Source of the DNA: Paenibacillus sp. JCM 10914
Lineage (GTDB): Bacteria > Bacillota > Bacilli > Paenibacillales > Paenibacillaceae
Assembly: GCF_001315105.1 (NCBI RefSeq)
Contig: NZ_BAZR01000003.1
Coordinates: 326,696-390,695, forward strand
Direction of reading: 5' to 3'
Length of the DNA stretch: 64,000 bases
Shown one piece after another: positions 45,308 through 53,819 of the stretch; positions within the stretch are counted from its first letter, which is position 1; each line of letters opens with the position of its first letter. A program made the translations under genes and the position numbers. Under the pieces are notes generated by a model that saw nothing but the letters and a program-made list of their open reading frames with translations, ran no database searches and was not told the origin of the DNA.

Positions 45308-46369
45308 ATGACAGCGCAAGCAAAAGCAACAATACAAGCTGCTCAAACGGAGCAGCCCATCCTGTCCGTTCGTGACCTCAAAATCGAGATCAAGATGGAT
45401 AGTGGCGTCATGAATGCCGTAGACGGGGTGGATTTTAATATTTATAAAGGAAAAACGCTTGGACTCGTCGGTGAATCAGGATGCGGGAAGAGCTTGACGA
45501 GCCGTTCCATTATCAGCATTAATCCGAAGGAGTGTGAGACGACAGGAAGCATCGTCTACCACTCTCCGTCCGATAAGGATCTGAACGGTACCAATCTGTT
45601 GGCGCTGAAACCGACAGGCAAGCAGATCCGCTCCATTCGGGGCCGTAAAATATCGATGATTTTTCAAGAACCAATGACGGCTTTCTCGCCGATGTATACG
45701 ATCGGTAACCAAATCATGGAGGCTATCCGCATCCATCAGACGAGAAACAAGAAGGCAGCGAAGAAATTAACGCTCGAGATGTTGGCGAAGGTGGGCATCT
45801 CCGATCAAGAGAAACGCTTCGACCAATATCCGCATGAGTTCTCAGGCGGGATGAGGCAGCGGGCGATGATCTCGATGGCACTATCCTGTAATCCGGAAAT
45901 ATTAATCGCCGACGAACCAACGACAGCGCTGGACGTGACGATTCAGGCACAGGTGCTGGAGCTAATGAAGAGTTTGCAGGCTGAATTCGGCATGGCGATT
46001 CTGCTCGTCACGCATGATCTGGGCATCATTGCGGAAATGTGCGATGAAGTGGCGGTCATGTACTTGGGCAAGATTGTCGAGCAGGCACCCGTTAAGGAAA
46101 TATTCGATAATCCTAAGCATCCGTATACGCGGGGCCTGATGAAGTCGATGCCTCGACTTGGCGGCAGCAAGACCCAGCGTCTTGATTCGATCGAAGGCTC
46201 CGTCCCCATGCCGATCAATATGCCGCCAATGTGCGGGTTCTACGAGCGCTGCAGCGAGCGCATTGAGGGAGTGTGTAATAGCAAATCCGTGCCAAACACG
46301 CAAATCAGCGATGACCACTCGGTGCGATGCTTCTTGTATTCCGAGCAAAGCGGAGGTGAAGTGCAATGA
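45308..46369 (+). CDS. Opp-type ABC transporter ATPase (OppD-like)
   Basis: A 353-residue ATPase with Walker A GESGCGKS, the Q-loop MIFQEPMTAFSPMYTIGNQI, signature FSGGMRQRAMIS, Walker B ILIADEPTTALDVT and the H-loop LVTHDLGIIAEMCD. The C-terminal oligopeptide/dipeptide-transporter domain carries CGFYERCSERIEGVC, the cysteine cluster that binds an iron-sulfur centre in this family. The ATG follows GCGAGGGG. The stop overlaps the next ATPase gene by 4 bp. Confidence 0.95.
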   Translation: MTAQAKATIQAAQTEQPILSVRDLKIEIKMDSGVMNAVDGVDFNIYKGKTLGLVGESGCGKSLTSRSIISINPKECETTGSIVYHSPSDKDLNGTNLLALKPTGKQIRSIRGRKISMIFQEPMTAFSPMYTIGNQIMEAIRIHQTRNKKAAKKLTLEMLAKVGISDQEKRFDQYPHEFSGGMRQRAMISMALSCNPEILIADEPTTALDVTIQAQVLELMKSLQAEFGMAILLVTHDLGIIAEMCDEVAVMYLGKIVEQAPVKEIFDNPKHPYTRGLMKSMPRLGGSKTQRLDSIEGSVPMPINMPPMCGFYERCSERIEGVCNSKSVPNTQISDDHSVRCFLYSEQSGGEVQ

Positions 46370-47403
46370 GTAAGCTCATGCCCATATTGGAAGTCGTGAA
46401 CATGAACAAGAGCTTTCAGGTGAAGTCGAAGAAGACGCTGTTCAAGAAGCCGAACCCTGTACATGTATTAAACGACATTTCCTTCGAACTGTTGGAGGGG
46501 GAAACCCTCAGTATTGTAGGCGAATCCGGATGTGGCAAGACTACGCTTGGTCGCTGCATTGTTAGAGGCATGGATGCATCATCCGGACAAGTGATTTATC
46601 ATGCGGAAGACGGCAAGGATATCGATTTTCTTCACCTGAACAGGAAAGAGGCAAAGACGTATCGCAAGGATATCCAGATGATCTTCCAAGATCCATACTC
46701 TTCGCTTAGCCCGCGAATGAGCGTATTCGACATCATTGCGGAACCTTTGATCGCTAACTTTAAGCTCAGTCGAGCGGAGATTGAAGCCAAAGTAGTGGAG
46801 ATCGCAGGTAAAACGGGGTTGAATGTCGGGTACCTGAACCGCTATCCGCATGCTTTCTCCGGGGGACAAAGACAGCGCATCGCGATTGCTAGAGCGCTGA
46901 TTACCCAGCCCAGACTGATCATTTGCGATGAAGCTGTTTCGGCACTGGACGTATCGATCCAAGCACAGATCATTAATCTGTTAAAAGATTTGCAGGAGCA
47001 GTTCAAGATCACATACATTTTCATATCGCATGATCTCTCCATCGTTCAGAACATTTCTGATCGCGTGGCGGTGATGCATTTGGGCAGGATCGTTGAGCTG
47101 GCATCCAGTGATTCGATGTTTGCCCATCCCAAGCACCCCTATACCGAAGCTCTTATGTCCGCTGTCCCGCAACCGGATCCGAGTCACAAAAAAGAAAGGA
47201 TCATTCTGGAGGGAGAGGTGCCTAACCCGGCGAATCCGCCGAGTGGTTGTCACTTCCACCCGCGCTGCATGTACCGTACGGAGAAGTGCATCCAGGAAGT
47301 TCCCGAGCTTCGTGAGGTAGGGTATAATCATTTTACGGCCTGCCATCATGCTGAGGAATTGACCCTGAGGGGTGTGCAAGAACGAAGAGCAGCCGTTCAG
47401 TAA
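46366..47403 (+). CDS. Opp-type ABC transporter ATPase (OppF-like)
   Basis: A 345-residue ATPase with Walker A GESGCGKTT, Q-loop MIFQDPYSSLSPRMSV, signature FSGGQRQRIAIARAL and Walker B LIICDEAVSALDVS. The Walker B region reads CDEAVSALD, as in many OppF proteins. Its C-terminal domain ends with GCHFHPRCMYRTEKC, a second cysteine motif. It forms the heterodimeric motor with the preceding ATPase. The importer is complete, with one binding protein, two permeases and two ATPases, and the operon is followed by its regulator gene. Confidence 0.95.
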   Translation: MSKLMPILEVVNMNKSFQVKSKKTLFKKPNPVHVLNDISFELLEGETLSIVGESGCGKTTLGRCIVRGMDASSGQVIYHAEDGKDIDFLHLNRKEAKTYRKDIQMIFQDPYSSLSPRMSVFDIIAEPLIANFKLSRAEIEAKVVEIAGKTGLNVGYLNRYPHAFSGGQRQRIAIARALITQPRLIICDEAVSALDVSIQAQIINLLKDLQEQFKITYIFISHDLSIVQNISDRVAVMHLGRIVELASSDSMFAHPKHPYTEALMSAVPQPDPSHKKERIILEGEVPNPANPPSGCHFHPRCMYRTEKCIQEVPELREVGYNHFTACHHAEELTLRGVQERRAAVQ

Positions 47404-47512
47404 CACGATCTGAAACTTATGTTCAGTTCTTCTTCACCGGATATATGATAAGCAGCCGCGAGGCACAGCATTGTTGCACGGATTTGGTTATTTAGGAGAG
47501 GTTGACCGTATT

Positions 47513-48556
47513 ATGGCAAAGATTGATGATGTGGCCCGGCTAGCGGGTGTTTCGAAAGGAACGGTGTCGAATGTATTCAGCCAGAAGCGCCCTACGAGCA
47601 AAAAGGTAACAGAGAGGGTGCTGAACGCTTCGAAGGAATTAAATTATGTCCCTAATCATATAGCCAGAAGCTTAGTCACGAAAAAGACCATGGCCATCGG
47701 GTTGACGATTCCACACGGTCACTTTTTCTTCAGCGTCTTCCATAACCAGTTCATCAACGGCGTTGTACTGGAGGCCTCGATCTACGGCTACCGGGTGCTG
47801 CTTGACATGATCGCAGCAGAGGAAGTGAAAACGCCGTCACTGGCTAGTTATCCAATCGACGGAGCGATCGTGCTCGGTCCTACGGTGGAAGATAAACGGA
47901 TTCAGATGCTCCACCAGAACCAACTGCCGTTCGTTACCGTTGGCAAGATCATGAGCGATGGATTACCAAATGAACTCACCGTCAACAACGATAACAAGCA
48001 GATCATACGAGACATTTGCGAATATCTCATCGAACTGGGCCACCGTCACATGGTATTTCTGAATGCCGGCAAGAGAATGACGGTATCCATTGAGCGTACC
48101 GAATCATTTGTCCATATATTGGAAGAGAACGGTATTGATGTTAAACCTTATATGATCCATTACAAACCGGAGCTACAATCGGAAAAGTATATGACGTACG
48201 GTTACGACGAAATCTTCCGCGTAATAGGCACAATGAAAAGGCAGGTTACGGCGATTATTGCCGATGATGACCGTACGGCATTAAGCGCTCTGAATGCCAT
48301 TAAGGATCTTGGCTTAAGCGTGCCGGAAGATATCTCGCTGTTCGTCATCTGCGGCGATTTATCGATTATGCATCAAATGACACCATCGTTGACCGGCATG
48401 GATCTGCAGCCTTCGGAACTTGGGGCGCAGTCGGTCAGGCTGCTCATGCACAAACTTGGCGTGCTGGAGGGCGAATTTTCGCACAACTTGATTATAAAGA
48501 GCAATATGATTGAGAGGAGTTCTTGTCAGGTCGTCCCAAGACTTTGCACGGATTGA
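47513..48556 (+). CDS. LacI family regulator, probable repressor of the Opp-type operon
   Basis: A 347-residue LacI-type regulator. The helix-turn-helix is KIDDVARLAGVSKGTVSNVFSQ, with KGTVS recognition residues that differ from the ATVS of the other LacI protein in this window. A hinge (YVPNHIARSLVTKKTMAIGL) and ligand domain follow; its core has FFFSVFHNQFINGVVLEAS and a putative ligand loop around ADDDRTALSALN. The ATG at 47513 is about 12 bases after AGGAGAGG; an upstream TTG at 47471 lacks support. It most probably binds the TTAAACCGGTTTAA palindromes before the Opp operon (inference from position). Confidence 0.88.
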   Translation: MAKIDDVARLAGVSKGTVSNVFSQKRPTSKKVTERVLNASKELNYVPNHIARSLVTKKTMAIGLTIPHGHFFFSVFHNQFINGVVLEASIYGYRVLLDMIAAEEVKTPSLASYPIDGAIVLGPTVEDKRIQMLHQNQLPFVTVGKIMSDGLPNELTVNNDNKQIIRDICEYLIELGHRHMVFLNAGKRMTVSIERTESFVHILEENGIDVKPYMIHYKPELQSEKYMTYGYDEIFRVIGTMKRQVTAIIADDDRTALSALNAIKDLGLSVPEDISLFVICGDLSIMHQMTPSLTGMDLQPSELGAQSVRLLMHKLGVLEGEFSHNLIIKSNMIERSSCQVVPRLCTD

Positions 48557-48611
48557 ACCGACAAGATTTCATGTAACTCGAAGTTCATACGACTCGCTTG
48601 ATTCAAGCATC

Positions 48612-48650
48612 AAATAACCGTTGGTCATAGGACTAACGGTTATTTCTCTT
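48612..48650 (+). terminator. Terminator after the LacI regulator
   Basis: AAATAACCGTTGGTC and GACTAACGGTTATTT pair over 15 bp with one G-T pair, followed by CTCTTTG. The core matches the hairpin at 25529. Confidence 0.8.
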
Positions 48651-48814
48651 TGCGTAATAAAGAGGATAAGATATCCCGTGTTTATTATATATCATCCATT
48701 GTTCGACCTTCGGAGAGGGGGTATATTTAAATAATGAAATCGGACAGTTGGAACGGACAAGTCTTGAGATACTGGTAATATTAATATTTTCAGCAGAAGG
48801 GGTTTGAAAGGAAC

Positions 48815-50356
48815 ATGTCCTTTTTCCATTTCCAGAGGTGGTTCGTACTTGGGCTTTCATGTCTTGTTATGGCTTGGGGATTGTCCGGATGTTTGGGGAA
48901 CCGCAGTGCAGATATCCATGATTCCTTCACTTCCGTCACACCCACGGACGAACCTGAAGCAACCCTGAAGTTTTATTTTGGCGGGGAGAAGAAAGCGGCA
49001 ACCGACGAGGTGTGGGCAGCTGTCAGCGAATATGTCAAAGGCAAGGGACTTAACGTGAAGTTCTCCATCCAGTTCATTCCTTGGCCAGAGTATTACGAGA
49101 AACTGCTCGTGATGGCCGCGGCGGGAGACCGCTGGGATTTGAATTTTGATTCAGAGGGGTCTTTCCGGCAGATGGCCTCCAGAGGTTCCTACATGGCGCT
49201 GGATAAATTGCTGCCGGAATATGCACCGAGCCTTTATCGAAAATATCAAATGGACGGCAACTTACGTTCGACAACCATGAATGGCGATATCGTAGGTCTG
49301 CCCTGGTCGATAAAGATGAATCAACGCCCTTACGCCGGATGGCGCGTAGATCTTGCGGAGAAGGCTGGTATTTACCGGGCACCGGATTCGGTGAAGACGG
49401 TTGAGGATGTAGATGTTCTCCTTCAAGAACTGAAGGATGCTTATCCGGACAGTAAAGTATCCCGTATAACTGCGCTGCCTTTCTATGTTGTAAGAGAGGA
49501 ATGGCTTGATCTGGGCTTTCACGGACTTGGCATCGATATGAATGATCCTGAATTCAAAGTACAGGCGATAGAGCAGCAGCTATTCTACATTGAGGCGGCG
49601 CAAATGAGCAAGAAATGGTATGAGAACAAGATATTAAGTCCGGATTCTCTTATCGACAGAGGTGACAGTGCGGAACAATGGCGAAATGGCAAGGTGTTGT
49701 TCACGCTGACTTCCCATGAATGGGCGTATGCCGCCGATCTCGGTTTCGTTGATCCGAATTATCGTCAGCAGATGTCTCTTCTGTATCCGGATAAGAAACA
49801 GATGAACCGCAGTCCCATCTCAAACGTTCTGGCCATCAACCGCAACTCGGAGCATCCAGAGCTGGTACTGCGATTTCTCGATATGATGGAGACCGATCGC
49901 AAGTTATATGATCTGGTCATTTATGGGATCGAGGGTAAGACCTATGAAAAGGACGGGGAGCAGGTCATTTATCCTGACAATTTAAGTTTATCAACAAGTA
50001 ATTATATGGATTGGGGTGGTCAATGGGCGCTCTGGAATCCGCGATTCATACGTTCGACAGAGACATATCCGGGTGATTTCTGGGGAGAAGAGGCTCGATT
50101 TGCCGAGCTGCCCATGAATATCGATTCACCTTTAGAAGGCTTGCTGCTAAGTGATTATGCGATAAGCAAGGAAGTCGAGAAGCGTGCCCAGCTATATGAG
50201 AATCTGGGGCGCTCCATCGAGTACGGACTCGTGTCAGACGTGGAAAAAGAAATAACCGCCTATCGAATCAAGCAGCAGGATAGTGGGCTTGATGTCGTCA
50301 TTGGCGAAATACAGCGGCAAGTCAATCTATATTTGGCGTCTACCCAATCTGAATAA
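48815..50356 (+). CDS. Solute-binding lipoprotein with DUF3502 C-terminus (orphan)
   Basis: A 513-residue sugar-binding lipoprotein. The signal peptide ends in LSGC (lipobox). The binding domain begins EATLKFYFGGEKKAATDEVW and the C-terminus (MDWGGQWALWNPRFIRSTETYPGDFW, then the helical KRAQLYENLGRSIEYGL) is the DUF3502 extension typical of LipO-type binding proteins of Paenibacillus. No permease genes are nearby, so it either works with permeases elsewhere or serves as the sensing partner of the two-component system encoded directly after it. The ATG follows GAAAGGAAC. Confidence 0.9.
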   Translation: MSFFHFQRWFVLGLSCLVMAWGLSGCLGNRSADIHDSFTSVTPTDEPEATLKFYFGGEKKAATDEVWAAVSEYVKGKGLNVKFSIQFIPWPEYYEKLLVMAAAGDRWDLNFDSEGSFRQMASRGSYMALDKLLPEYAPSLYRKYQMDGNLRSTTMNGDIVGLPWSIKMNQRPYAGWRVDLAEKAGIYRAPDSVKTVEDVDVLLQELKDAYPDSKVSRITALPFYVVREEWLDLGFHGLGIDMNDPEFKVQAIEQQLFYIEAAQMSKKWYENKILSPDSLIDRGDSAEQWRNGKVLFTLTSHEWAYAADLGFVDPNYRQQMSLLYPDKKQMNRSPISNVLAINRNSEHPELVLRFLDMMETDRKLYDLVIYGIEGKTYEKDGEQVIYPDNLSLSTSNYMDWGGQWALWNPRFIRSTETYPGDFWGEEARFAELPMNIDSPLEGLLLSDYAISKEVEKRAQLYENLGRSIEYGLVSDVEKEITAYRIKQQDSGLDVVIGEIQRQVNLYLASTQSE

Positions 50357-50375
50357 CTTCCGGGAGGCTTGCTTC

Positions 50376-52013
50376 ATGATGAAGGTGTTAATTGTAGATG
50401 ATGAATATGAAATCCGTGAAGGTCTGCGGAAGCGTTTTCCATGGGGTGAATATGGTATCGATACGGTGTATTCCGCATCGGATGGGGATGAAGCGCTGCA
50501 GATGGCGCAAGAGTTAAAGCCGGATCTCATCATCACGGATATCAAGATGAACCGGATGTCTGGTCTTGAGATGCTGCATGAACTGCAAATGATGGAGCCG
50601 AATGGTTGGAAAGCGATACTAATAAGTGGCTATGATGATTTCTCGCTTGTGAAGCAGGCCATCCATCTTGGTGCAATTGATTATATTTTGAAGCCCATCA
50701 ATATGGATGAGATGCACAGAATCGTAAGGAAGGCGACAGATCAGATCAGGCAAGAGCGCCTGGAGCAGCAAAATAAAGCCAATATCGTCTATCAAGTTCA
50801 ATTCGCCGTGCCCAAGCTCAGAGAAGAGCTGTTGAAAGAGATGGTTGAGAATGAGTACGATCCGTACCGAGAGTCGCGCATTGCGCATCGGCTGAAGTCT
50901 TTAAATCTGGAATGGTTGAAGGAATCCTCGTTACTCTTAATGGTCGTAGAAGGGGACGATTTGAAGGCTCTTGCCAACCGCCAGGTGCTGACAGCTGAGA
51001 AAGAACTTGTCTTATTCGGAATTGGCAATGTCGTTAGCCAGACGCTCTCGGAAGAGCTAAGCGTACCTTCAGCCTTGTTCAGGGATTCGACCGAGCGCTG
51101 GGTTGCCGTGATCCAATGTCTGGATCAAGAAATTATGAAGATGTGCTTATCCGTTGCTGAGATCTGTTTGCAGCGGATCAATCAATTCGTGAAGGTCAAG
51201 GCGAGCATTGCCGTAAGCCCTGTTCCGAAGGAGCTCAAGCATCTTCATACTTTATATGTAGAATGTGGTGATTCGTTAGAGCAAAAGGTTATATATGGAG
51301 GTAATCGCGTATTTACGGAGTCTGTGGATGGACAGGATTGTGAATACGAACAGATGTCGATCCGGGAGCCGGATGCTGTTCTTGACTTGGTCCGCTATGG
51401 GACGGAAACGGACATTATCGAATCGATGAAAGGCTTCGAGGATATGGTAAAGTCCTGGGAGCTGCTGAGCTTGAAAGATATTCAGCAGCAGATATTTAAA
51501 TGGCTGATGGAGATCTACCGGGCGGCGGCAGCTTCCGGATGGCCAGATCGTTCATGGGAGCGTGATCCCATCGGCCTCTGGGAGCGGTTGGAGCAATACG
51601 ATACACTCCAATCACTTCAAAGGCATGTTCAGGAGAGTCTGCTTGTATTGGCGGGTAATTTTCGCGCGATGCAAACCTCTTCCAGTCAGATTGTACAGGA
51701 GGCGGAAAAGCTGATTCGTACGCGTTATAACGAGAATCTTTCCCTTCAATATGTAGCTTCCATGGTACATGTGACCCCTATCTGGCTCAGCAAATTGTAT
51801 AAAAAGGAGAAAGGACGGACGTTTCTGGAAGATTTGACAGGCGTCCGGATGATGCGGGCCAAGGATATGCTGGGGGACATGAAGTACAAAATCTATCAAG
51901 TGTCATACGAAGTTGGATATAAAGATCCGGTGCACTTCTCCAAGCTATTCAAGAAACTGGTTGGGGTAACGCCTAAGGAATTCCGAAGATTACGGGGAAT
52001 CATGGATGATTAA
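50376..52013 (+). CDS. YesN-type AraC response regulator
   Basis: A 545-residue response regulator. The receiver domain has VLIVDDEYEIREGL (acidic pocket), phosphoacceptor Asp in DLIITDIKMNRMSGLEM and the switch Lys in YILKPINMDEM. A variable central region follows, and the C-terminal AraC-type DNA-binding domain has VASMVHVTPIWLSKLYKKEKGRTFLEDLTGVRM and VSYEVGYKDPVHFSKLFKKLVGVTPKEFRR. The ATG at 50376 follows CGGGAGGC, 19 bp after the binding protein. It overlaps the kinase gene by 8 bp, so the two proteins are made together. Confidence 0.94.
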   Translation: MMKVLIVDDEYEIREGLRKRFPWGEYGIDTVYSASDGDEALQMAQELKPDLIITDIKMNRMSGLEMLHELQMMEPNGWKAILISGYDDFSLVKQAIHLGAIDYILKPINMDEMHRIVRKATDQIRQERLEQQNKANIVYQVQFAVPKLREELLKEMVENEYDPYRESRIAHRLKSLNLEWLKESSLLLMVVEGDDLKALANRQVLTAEKELVLFGIGNVVSQTLSEELSVPSALFRDSTERWVAVIQCLDQEIMKMCLSVAEICLQRINQFVKVKASIAVSPVPKELKHLHTLYVECGDSLEQKVIYGGNRVFTESVDGQDCEYEQMSIREPDAVLDLVRYGTETDIIESMKGFEDMVKSWELLSLKDIQQQIFKWLMEIYRAAAASGWPDRSWERDPIGLWERLEQYDTLQSLQRHVQESLLVLAGNFRAMQTSSSQIVQEAEKLIRTRYNENLSLQYVASMVHVTPIWLSKLYKKEKGRTFLEDLTGVRMMRAKDMLGDMKYKIYQVSYEVGYKDPVHFSKLFKKLVGVTPKEFRRLRGIMDD

Positions 52014-53790
52014 AGCATTTTTTCGACTCGCTTCTTCCTTCCGCAATCGCATGATCCTGATCTTCTTATCGATTACGATTGTACCGTTCATTCTCTTCTC
52101 GGCTTATGCCCATACCAAATCGGTGGAAGGAATCGAGCAGGCGAACATGACGTTCTCGATGAGTTATCTCGAACAGGCCAAGATCAATGTGGAAGCTTAT
52201 TTAGCTCAGCTTAACGATGACATGAATAGCCTGATTGGCAATAAATCACTGCAATATTTGCTAGAACGGCCTCCGCTTACCACGATGGAAGAAGAAGCTG
52301 TATCGGTCGATATGCTTAGCATCGTCTATCAGAAGAAGAAACAGATGGACGCTCTGCAGTTGCGCGTGTATCCATTGATTCCAAGCGCCTATCCTACCTA
52401 TATGAGGGCCATGGAAGAATCCGTGTCGGTGAGCAAGGAAGAATGGTTCATCCATGCAGCGGAGAGCACGGTGCCGTACTGGACATTGTCCGTGAGCGAT
52501 GGCCCGAATCGCGGACCGTTGTTGTCTTATATCAAGACGTTTACAAGTCTGCATAGCCGGACCCCTCGCGGTATCATGATCACCGATTTAGCGGACAATC
52601 ATCTGAGCCGCTTCTTTACGCCGACGAAGCGGCTGCAAGGTCAGAAATTCCTGATCGTTAATGAAGAAGGAAGCATTTTGTTTGACTCGGCTGGCAATGA
52701 ATGGACGGGGGAAGTGCTGCCCTCCCCACAGCTGCTGACCAAGCGAAATATGCAGAACGAAGGTGTGGAGCAGTTATCCATCTATGATCAGGAGCATCTG
52801 ATTACGTTTATCCGGATGGATAGTCTGCCATGGACGATTATCAGTTTAACGCCGATGGCTGCCTTAATGGAACCGGTAACGGAGATGAATCAGCTGCTGG
52901 TCTACATTATTATTGTGTATTTGCTGGTATCCATCGGGGTTGTCATCTATCTTACCCGCAATTTTACCCAACCCGTATTTCATTTGGTACGTTTAATGCG
53001 TAAGCTGGAGGAAGGCGAGTTCGATATGCATATTCCGCATCAAAGCCGAAAGGATGAGATTGGGTGGCTGTTCCGCGGATTCGGCAGCATTGTTCGCAAA
53101 ATTGAGGATCTGATTGCGCAATCTACGCGTGCGGAACGAAGCAAGAAAGAGCTGGAGTTTCAGGTGCTTAGTCATCAGATCAATCCACATTTCCTGTACA
53201 ACACGCTGGAATCGATTCGATGGAAAGCGGAGAATCATGGCCGTAATGATATTGGCGAGATGGTGTCTGCGCTGGGTAATTTGCTGCGTCTCAGCTTGAA
53301 TCAGGGCAAGGATATTACGACGGTTGGCCGGGAAATCGATCAAGTGAAAGCCTATGTTCAGATCGAACAAGCCCGAATTGGAATGCCGGTGCGAGTCATG
53401 TATTTTTTTGATGATGATATGCTCGATATGACCTTCATGCGCCTGCTTCTGCAGCCATTGGTTGAGAATGCGATCCAGCACAGCATTCGCGGGAACTTTG
53501 AACATGGGAAGGTGATTCTGTCGGGACGGATGGAAGATCAGGATTTGGTGATCGATATTACGGACAACGGAAAAGGCATTCCCGAGAGTGTCATTCAGGG
53601 GCTTGAATACGAGTCTGCAGATTCAGCGCCGAATGGTCGCTCCGGGGTTGGGCTGCGTAACGTGAACGAGCGACTTAAGATCTATTTTGGTGCAGAGTAT
53701 AAACTGCAGATTGAGACAGAGGAAGGCAAGGGAACCCGGATTACGATTCGGCATCCGATTCTGAAAGAGAAGCTGGAACAAGAACCATAA
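52006..53790 (+). CDS. YesM-type sensor histidine kinase
   Basis: A 594-residue membrane histidine kinase. A first membrane helix (MILIFLSITIVPFILFSAY) and a large outside Cache-like sensor region lead to a second helix (LLVYIIIVYLLVSIGVVIYL), a HAMP linker, the His_kinase domain with phosphoacceptor His in LSHQINPHFLYNTLESIRW, and a HATPase domain (QPLVENAIQHSI, DNGKGIPE, GVGLRNVNERL). Kinases of this class sense carbohydrate availability, often with help from a binding protein. It phosphorylates the response regulator encoded just before it, and the next gene, GH95, is a likely target. Confidence 0.94.
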   Translation: MIKAFFRLASSFRNRMILIFLSITIVPFILFSAYAHTKSVEGIEQANMTFSMSYLEQAKINVEAYLAQLNDDMNSLIGNKSLQYLLERPPLTTMEEEAVSVDMLSIVYQKKKQMDALQLRVYPLIPSAYPTYMRAMEESVSVSKEEWFIHAAESTVPYWTLSVSDGPNRGPLLSYIKTFTSLHSRTPRGIMITDLADNHLSRFFTPTKRLQGQKFLIVNEEGSILFDSAGNEWTGEVLPSPQLLTKRNMQNEGVEQLSIYDQEHLITFIRMDSLPWTIISLTPMAALMEPVTEMNQLLVYIIIVYLLVSIGVVIYLTRNFTQPVFHLVRLMRKLEEGEFDMHIPHQSRKDEIGWLFRGFGSIVRKIEDLIAQSTRAERSKKELEFQVLSHQINPHFLYNTLESIRWKAENHGRNDIGEMVSALGNLLRLSLNQGKDITTVGREIDQVKAYVQIEQARIGMPVRVMYFFDDDMLDMTFMRLLLQPLVENAIQHSIRGNFEHGKVILSGRMEDQDLVIDITDNGKGIPESVIQGLEYESADSAPNGRSGVGLRNVNERLKIYFGAEYKLQIETEEGKGTRITIRHPILKEKLEQEP

Positions 53791-53819
53791 AATTGATCAA
53801 ACGATGGGGGCAATGAACG

